This document shows positions 58,380 through 64,000 of a stretch of DNA of 64,000 bases, in pieces. Origin of the DNA: Lingula anatina. Its lineage: Eukaryota; Brachiopoda; Lingulata; Lingulida; Lingulidae. The notes below the pieces were generated by a model that was given only the letters and a program-made list of their open reading frames with translations, did no database searches and had not been told where the DNA came from. The stretch's first letter is position 1; each line of letters opens with the position of its first letter. Made by a program: the position numbers and the translations under genes. Location: positions 389,120 through 453,119 of the forward strand of contig NW_019775902.1 in NCBI RefSeq assembly GCF_001039355.2, read 5' to 3'.

Positions 58380-58901
58380 CATAGGGGGTTGAACTCCTAA
58401 GACGAAAGTACTTTGAGTTCATTGATAACACTGACATTTTGTCTCTTTCATACACTTTGCTTATAGGGATATCAACTCTTACTGTGTGATTAAAAATTAC
58501 AGAATTAATACATTGTGACCAACGCATAGAAATAAAATAAATTCCATTTTATCGCCAAAATGGCGGTTATCACAAATCTTCTGAAATCTGCCCTTGCCCT
58601 CAGACCATGTGGACCTAATAAACTGACTCCCTCCTAAATGAATAGTTGTCACCCCTTCATAAAAACATGTGAACCAAGTAACCACACACAATGGCTCCCC
58701 GTTTCTCAAATGTGCCCATAAAATATAAAACAGGTACTGAGCTTAATAATGGCACAATTTGGTGAGCTTTTCGATGCATACTTAAATCGACCGAATCTGC
58801 ACATCATGGACAAAAAAGCCTACATGTGTAGCTCCTCAGTTCACATATTATTTAAGGTGTACTGTGTGTGAAGTACTTCTGACTTGGGAGTTGATTTCCT
58901 T
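58380..58901. mobile_element. 522 bp inverted-repeat element in CLG3 3'UTR
   Basis: The CLG2 3'UTR reads CTGTT TATTCAGTGCAG (53251 onward). CLG3 has CTGTT at 58375-58379, 522 bp of extra sequence, then CTGTT again at 58902-58906 and TATTCAGTGCAG. Subterminal inverted repeats of about 25 bp share AACTCC and AGTACTT. No transposase ORF is seen. A non-autonomous DNA transposon with a 5 bp target duplication fits. Confidence 0.8.
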
Positions 58902-59062
58902 CTGTTTATTCAGTGCAGAATTTTTCATACCCTGGCTATTAATCTGTGTTCATAGAAATGTAGTTGTATTTTATTCCTCACGCAATCAGCGTAGTTAAAG
59001 AAATACTCTCATTTATCAAATATTCATATTTATTGTAATACTGCATTCCGTGTCAGAATAAA

Positions 59063-62000
59063 GACTACTTCTAGCAAATCTGCTTGGTCTCTTTGTTAGC
59101 TTGTGTACCAGTTATTCAAAATTACCACAAAAACCCATACAAGGATGAGCTGATATTTGAATATTGTACGTAAGATTTCTAACATCAGCAGCTGCCATAA
59201 ACTGAATTGTCACTTTAAGGCATGGGTGCGAATTACGTAATTCACATTAAAATAAGGTTTTAGATTCACACCCTCGACTTACCCATTCCATAATATCCAG
59301 AAAACTCATAGTAGGTCTACCGGAAGTGATGATGCAAACCGGAAGTGATGATGCATACACTGTGCAATAGTTTATACCAAGGAGGTACATCCTTGTTTAT
59401 ACTTAGGAATCTATCATCGCAACGTTTTGAAAGGTATCATTTAAATCTAGCAATTATTAATTAAGAGACGTATTCTCTAAAGGTTGTCAGTTAGGTTTTC
59501 ATGTAACTTTTCGCGTAAGTCCGATTGTTCTTTGAAAATTGACATTTTGTTTTAGCGGCCCAGTTTTCAATTTAAAGAAAGATTGATACTTTGAAATAAT
59601 GTGACTTTATCATTTGTAGAATGAATAGGTCAAATAATTGAACTTTCCAAAGATATAAGATATTTGAATTGTTTTCCGAGATAGTCAGTTGTTGTCATTG
59701 ACTATCAAAAGATTTTTTTGTTTGAATAAGCATTTTATCCACGCCAAACACGCGATTGGAAGACATGTATGTTCAGATGTGTGTTCATCACTTCCGGAAA
59801 GTTAAGTGAAAATTTGGAAACCTTCATTTAGTCAAGAGTTACAAGAGCGTCGAGAATTCTGTGTAAGTCCAAAGTTACAAACTTACATAAATGTTAACAG
59901 ATCGCTGCAAATCACAACAGTTCGAGTACCCCTGGAGAACTCAGCCCCCGGCTATAGCGTAGGAGAGTCATCTCCTCTCCCCCACACCGGGCTCGACACA
60001 GCCAGTTTACCCGATTTTAAAAGGTTGCAAGCAAACCTGTGACAGAGAACAGTAGCGTACAGAGGCAATTGCATGTCAGGGCCAACCAAAAGTCTGATTA
60101 ATATTTTAAATGGACATTGTTGACATGCAGTTGTGTGAAGGGGTAAAACGGAAATGTCTATCAAAGGCTACTTTATGGGGCGTTTTGTGCATATTATGCA
60201 GACCCTAAGCATTTAACATTTTATTGAGTATAACCGCTTATATTCCAGATACTCGACGCAACGACCTTTGCATTTCCAACCAGTCATTCAATACAAAATC
60301 CTACTATTATGTGAAAAAAGTTTGAGAAAATAAGCGTTTTCACAGCCGAGTAAGCTAAGACAAGGGTGCTGCGTATATATGGCGTGCTGCTCCTTATCAG
60401 TGAATACACCAAGGAACCGCTCTCCGCAGTCATTGAGACACTTTTTCCTGTTTGTGTTATAAAGTCTAAAATGCAATAATGCAACGGACTAAGATTTTTT
60501 TCCTTCTGAATCACACTCATTGGTATTAACTTATTTTACTTTGACACAACCTCGACCCGACATTGTTCCAGATGTATTTGAAACCTACATATGCGAGATG
60601 CGTTGTAAGACACCGTCCTGTTCACACCAAGTGGATATACTTCGTACCCACAAGGTGTGCTAGTAGCCTGTTACAAAATTATTGTATCGTGCCCTGTGGA
60701 ATTTCCCGTAATCGGCGGGAATGCGCGTTCCTCGCCAGACATTCCCTTTGGATTTGTCAGAGTTGGCGACTTCACACTGGGATGCTGAGTTGCGCACATT
60801 TCTGCTCATGTTCCTGTCTAATGAAAGTTAAGTATACTGGATACAGGATGCAACACCCATTGGAGGTGTAAAGGAGAAGGAGGGACGCCAGTTCACAGCA
60901 GGATGTGACGTCATTCAGAAGTTTAATATATAGTACACTTTCAAGCCTCAACAACATTCACGACCAGCCTCAAAATCTCAACACCAACCCCCCAAATCAC
61001 GAGTTTACCCGAAAACCATGACTCTGAAACCCGCCATGCAACTTAATGTGACATTCTGTCATGAAATGTAGGATAGAAACGTCACCAGCGTGAACGTTTA
61101 GAAAACAATGAAATGTTGACAACTCTTGAGCGATCAAATTGTGAAAGAGTGGTGAGTGTTTCAAGGTCTTCCTTGGCTCGTTGCATATGAAAGTAAATCA
61201 ACATTAGCATGGACAACAAAACCAACTGAAAAATAAAAAATAAAGTTACTGGAAAATCAAAAATAAACAAATAAATAGATCAGATGAAATAAAGGCCTGG
61301 ATAGCAGTTAATAAATGAATACATAAATATATATGAATAAACGGATAAAATGTAATTACACAAAATTAAAGAAAATCAATAAAAAGAAAAGGAGGTAGAA
61401 ATACAGTAAAATACGATAGATAAGCTTTTTCTTTAACACTGTAAATGTTTGACTGGGTCCAATAACGGTTTGTTTAAAAAACAATTACAAGGGAAACGGC
61501 GTGCATTTGGACATTAGCATCGGTCAACAAAAAAGGGGTCAGTAAGATATGAGACAATGAGTGTCCAGTAGACTGACCGCCTGATGAATTGTCTACATGC
61601 ACTTATGGTTTATTGAGCGTGGAGGGTACATCTTTATACACGTTAATTGTTAGCGTCTTTCAGGCACGAAGAATGACATTTCCTTTAATGAACACGTATG
61701 TCATATGGGAAGCAAGACTTGGCAGCCTTTGCTCATTAAATTGGTATTTAGTTAATTTTAACCACTGGACTGCAAAAGTGTTGAAAGTATGGTCCAATCC
61801 ACCATGTACCTCTTTCGTAATATCCCCCCAATAACCAATGAAAAACAGATCATTTCCACTGAAACGAGAAACAGAATACCAAATACACTATTGGCCTAAA
61901 TCTCATACATATTAAATACGGATGGGTGTGTCAAAGAGGCTTTCAATTTGGAACAGTTGTCGTGAAGGGGAACACACTGTGGAATGATCATTCGACCGCT

Positions 62001-62433
62001 GCAATGGTTGAATCCACAGCCCATGGTCCAACGTAGTAAGTCGTGAGTACCCGGGCGGGTAATTGCTTTCCTATTCAAATGCAAATTTGGCGATCAAATG
62101 ATCAAATGTACTGGTCAGGGGGCACAGAGTGAACAGTTGGACCAATTAATACCTTGTACATGGGTCATTTGCTAATGGGCAGAGGTCACCGTCAACTATT
62201 TTTTAGCATATCCACGCGTCCTGTTTACTCGTTGACCAGATAATCGCTCTTAATAACGTAGACACAGGTCCACTGTTGCTTAGCCGACTTTTTGAAGCGC
62301 TCCGCATCCGGAGCCAAAAAAAACGCACTTTTATTGATTCAGCTCGGATTGACATCTAGCCACCTGTTTATTCATAATAGCTCATATCGTACTTTATATA
62401 GATTGAAATGGTGGTCTGGTTTAAACTACTGTT
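59063..62433. other. Spacer between CLG3 and CLG4
   Basis: No gene recognised. It has a short direct repeat (ACCGGAAGTGATGATGCA twice, about 59320-59356) and a segment (61585-61690) similar to one upstream of CLG2. The ORFs at 59806-60042 and 60563-60871 show no recognisable domain. Confidence 0.55.
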
Positions 62434-62635
62434 TTCAGTGACCACGTCGTCCAGCCGTGCACAACAACAGAAAACAATGATCGTTTCATTAAACTTGTGT
62501 AACGCTTGACATACGGCTGACATCTCAGACGGCCATCTATGAGAGCATTGTTTTAAGGGGAGCATAAAAACCCATGCGCCGCTCCAGACAGGTATCTTTC
62601 CAGCCGATAACGCAGACAGATCACCCACAGACCAG
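62434..62635 (+). promoter_or_regulatory. CLG4 proximal promoter and leader exon
   Basis: Third copy of the shared promoter module. TATA-like CATAAAAACC at 62563-62572, leader exon ending at 62635 (GACCAG|gtgagc). The start codon lies in an exon beginning at 63076. Confidence 0.8.
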
Positions 62636-63082
62636 GTGAGCATTGGATATTCTTGAAGAGAGACAGTTTTATTGAATTTTTGTGTCTCCTTCGCAAGCGG
62701 GATGGACAACGCTGTATGCGAGCTAACTTTAAACCGTTTGCGTCTTCCTTAAACGAGACAAAAGGCATAAGTTAGGATTGAAGGGCGGTTCCGCTATGAA
62801 ATAAGGGCTTGTTTTCTTTGAAAGAAAATTGATTGCGTTACTGACGATTGAATTGCACGGATCACGTTGACAAAAAATTTGTTAATCAACAAACATTCAG
62901 CGAAACCCAACCAAGGGCGGTTTCTAACGTTTTATGCTTGAAATAGTCTACTCTTTTCAAATTTAGGAGGCCAACCAATGGGGTGTTTCCAGTTCCCAGT
63001 TCAATGAGAAATGTAAATTCTCTTTAAATGAGTCAAAGTTCGGGGAAGCATTATTAATTATGTTTTATCTTCTAGGTCCGAC

Positions 63083-63873
63083 ATGCTTCGCCTTGTTCTC
63101 CTCGCATTGGTGGGCACTGCCCTCGCCGAAGAATACTATGGTAAGGAGATTTCACTTATCTTATAACTATATATGACAGTATAACTCATAAGGATGGATG
63201 GTGGTTTACTGTGCTGGTTTCACAGTGTTGTACTAAACGTATTATTGGTTTTTACTCTGGCAGATCCAGAATAGGTTCAAGTAAATTACTCTTAGCACCG
63301 TAAAGGATTTTAAAAGTCTTGTGCACGTCTAAGCATGTGACAGTATGTACCCTAAAAGTTGTTTGTTCAGACACCAGAGAAAGTTCACTATTTCCCGTTT
63401 CAATATTTGTCCTTTTGCCACAGCACAATAAGGTGCTTGCTGGATCTTCAAAGTGTGGTCTTAATGCCAAAACTTATTTTACCAAAAGAAGAGTTGACAC
63501 AGCGTCTTCATTCATGAAAAACGATTCATATATTCCCTGTTAGTTTTATTCGTTTATAGTTTTAATCTACAGTAGTCAAGTTTGAGTTTCTATAGAAATT
63601 CTCAATTTATATGCAAAACATTCACAGCTCCAAAACACCACAACTTCTGCAAGAAGTGCATCGAAGAGAGAAATGGCGTAGGCTACTACGAGAACCCAGA
63701 TGATTGCGGGAGCTACCTCCAGTGCGACTTGGATGAGGCCCTTAACATCAAGGTTCACGTGAAGGACTGTGCCGAAGGTACCCTCTTCGACCGTTCCATC
63801 GTTACCTGTGTCCCATGTGAGGTCGCCACCTGCCCAGGCAGCAGGGCCCCACACCCACAGTGCCCACCAAGAA
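63083..63873 (+). CDS. CLG4: secreted chitin-binding + LamG protein, 5' part (continues beyond window)
   Basis: Coding exons 63083-63140 (signal peptide MLRLVLLALVGTALA, then EEYY) and 63628-63873 (chitin-binding domain, starting PKHHNFCKKC, with NPDDCGSYLQCD, KDCAEGTLFD, CPPR). Donor gtgagt follows at 63874. The second Cys module and LamG exons would lie beyond 64000. Exon 2 resembles CLG2 (both continue EYY), while the chitin-binding exon is closer to CLG1 (APK, INIKVHVK-type), suggesting mosaic ancestry. Confidence 0.85.
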
Positions 63874-64000
63874 GTGAGTCAATCAGAGATTTAAATTATT
63901 TTGAGAATATCATGTGCCTATTTGATTTCTTATAATGTTGAAAAGCTTTACTGTGAGAGACAGAAAATGAGAGAGAGAGAGGATAGTAGAGTTTGGTACT

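Noticed and set aside
60563..60871. 102-codon plus-strand ORF upstream of CLG4
   Set aside because: No recognisable motif, no codon bias like the neighbouring CLG exons, no promoter or splice evidence.

Overview
This is animal (metazoan) genomic DNA: AT-rich, intron-rich, full of microsatellites and small inverted-repeat elements, with GT-AG introns and AATAAA signals. No bacterial, viral or CRISPR content is seen. A tandem array of secreted chitin-binding plus laminin-G proteins resembling the Pif/BMSP type of shell-matrix protein points to a lophotrochozoan, most likely a mollusc. That placement is inference. Five single Ns (4437, 9950, 14661, 19762, 36526) appear to be contig joins.

Layout. 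(1) 1-2208: the last two coding exons of the PP2A 65-kDa scaffold subunit A, plus strand. (2) 3973-10451: a four-exon group-I-like secreted phospholipase A2 on the minus strand, convergent with PP2A-A. The region between these genes (PP2A-A last exon to PLA2 last exon) is present twice, across the N at 4437. (3) 12593-32734: a complete TMEM145-type gene (GOLD-domain seven-transmembrane, GOST family), plus strand. A ~5 kb stretch carrying exons 3, 4a and 4b is present twice, between the Ns at 14661 and 19762. Contig-end overlaps show the first copy is the other haplotype inserted into the scaffold, so it is not a genomic duplication. (4) 35.8-41.2 kb: spacer without a recognisable gene. (5) 41.2-64 kb: four tandem plus-strand genes (CLG1-4, my labels) for ~390-residue secreted proteins, plus one dead exon relic. 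CLG2, 3 and 4 share a ~200 bp proximal promoter and non-coding leader exon; CLG1 has a different TATA promoter. CLG4 runs off the window.

The most interesting signal is inside the TMEM145 gene. It holds two clusters of homologous, phase-matched, tandemly duplicated exons: two versions of an ectodomain exon (4a, 198 nt; 4b, 204 nt), and three versions of the first-transmembrane exon (6a, 6b, 6c), each exactly 72 nt with identical phases. An additional in-frame alternative C-terminal exon is possible. If each cluster is spliced mutually exclusively, one gene makes six ectodomain/TM1 combinations. I know of no description of this.

Other points: a 522 bp inverted-repeat element with a 5 bp target duplication in the CLG3 3'UTR, proven by the empty site in CLG2; a hAT-like MITE in a TMEM145 intron; and a foldback MITE family in the spacers, one copy with an apparent empty site elsewhere in the window.
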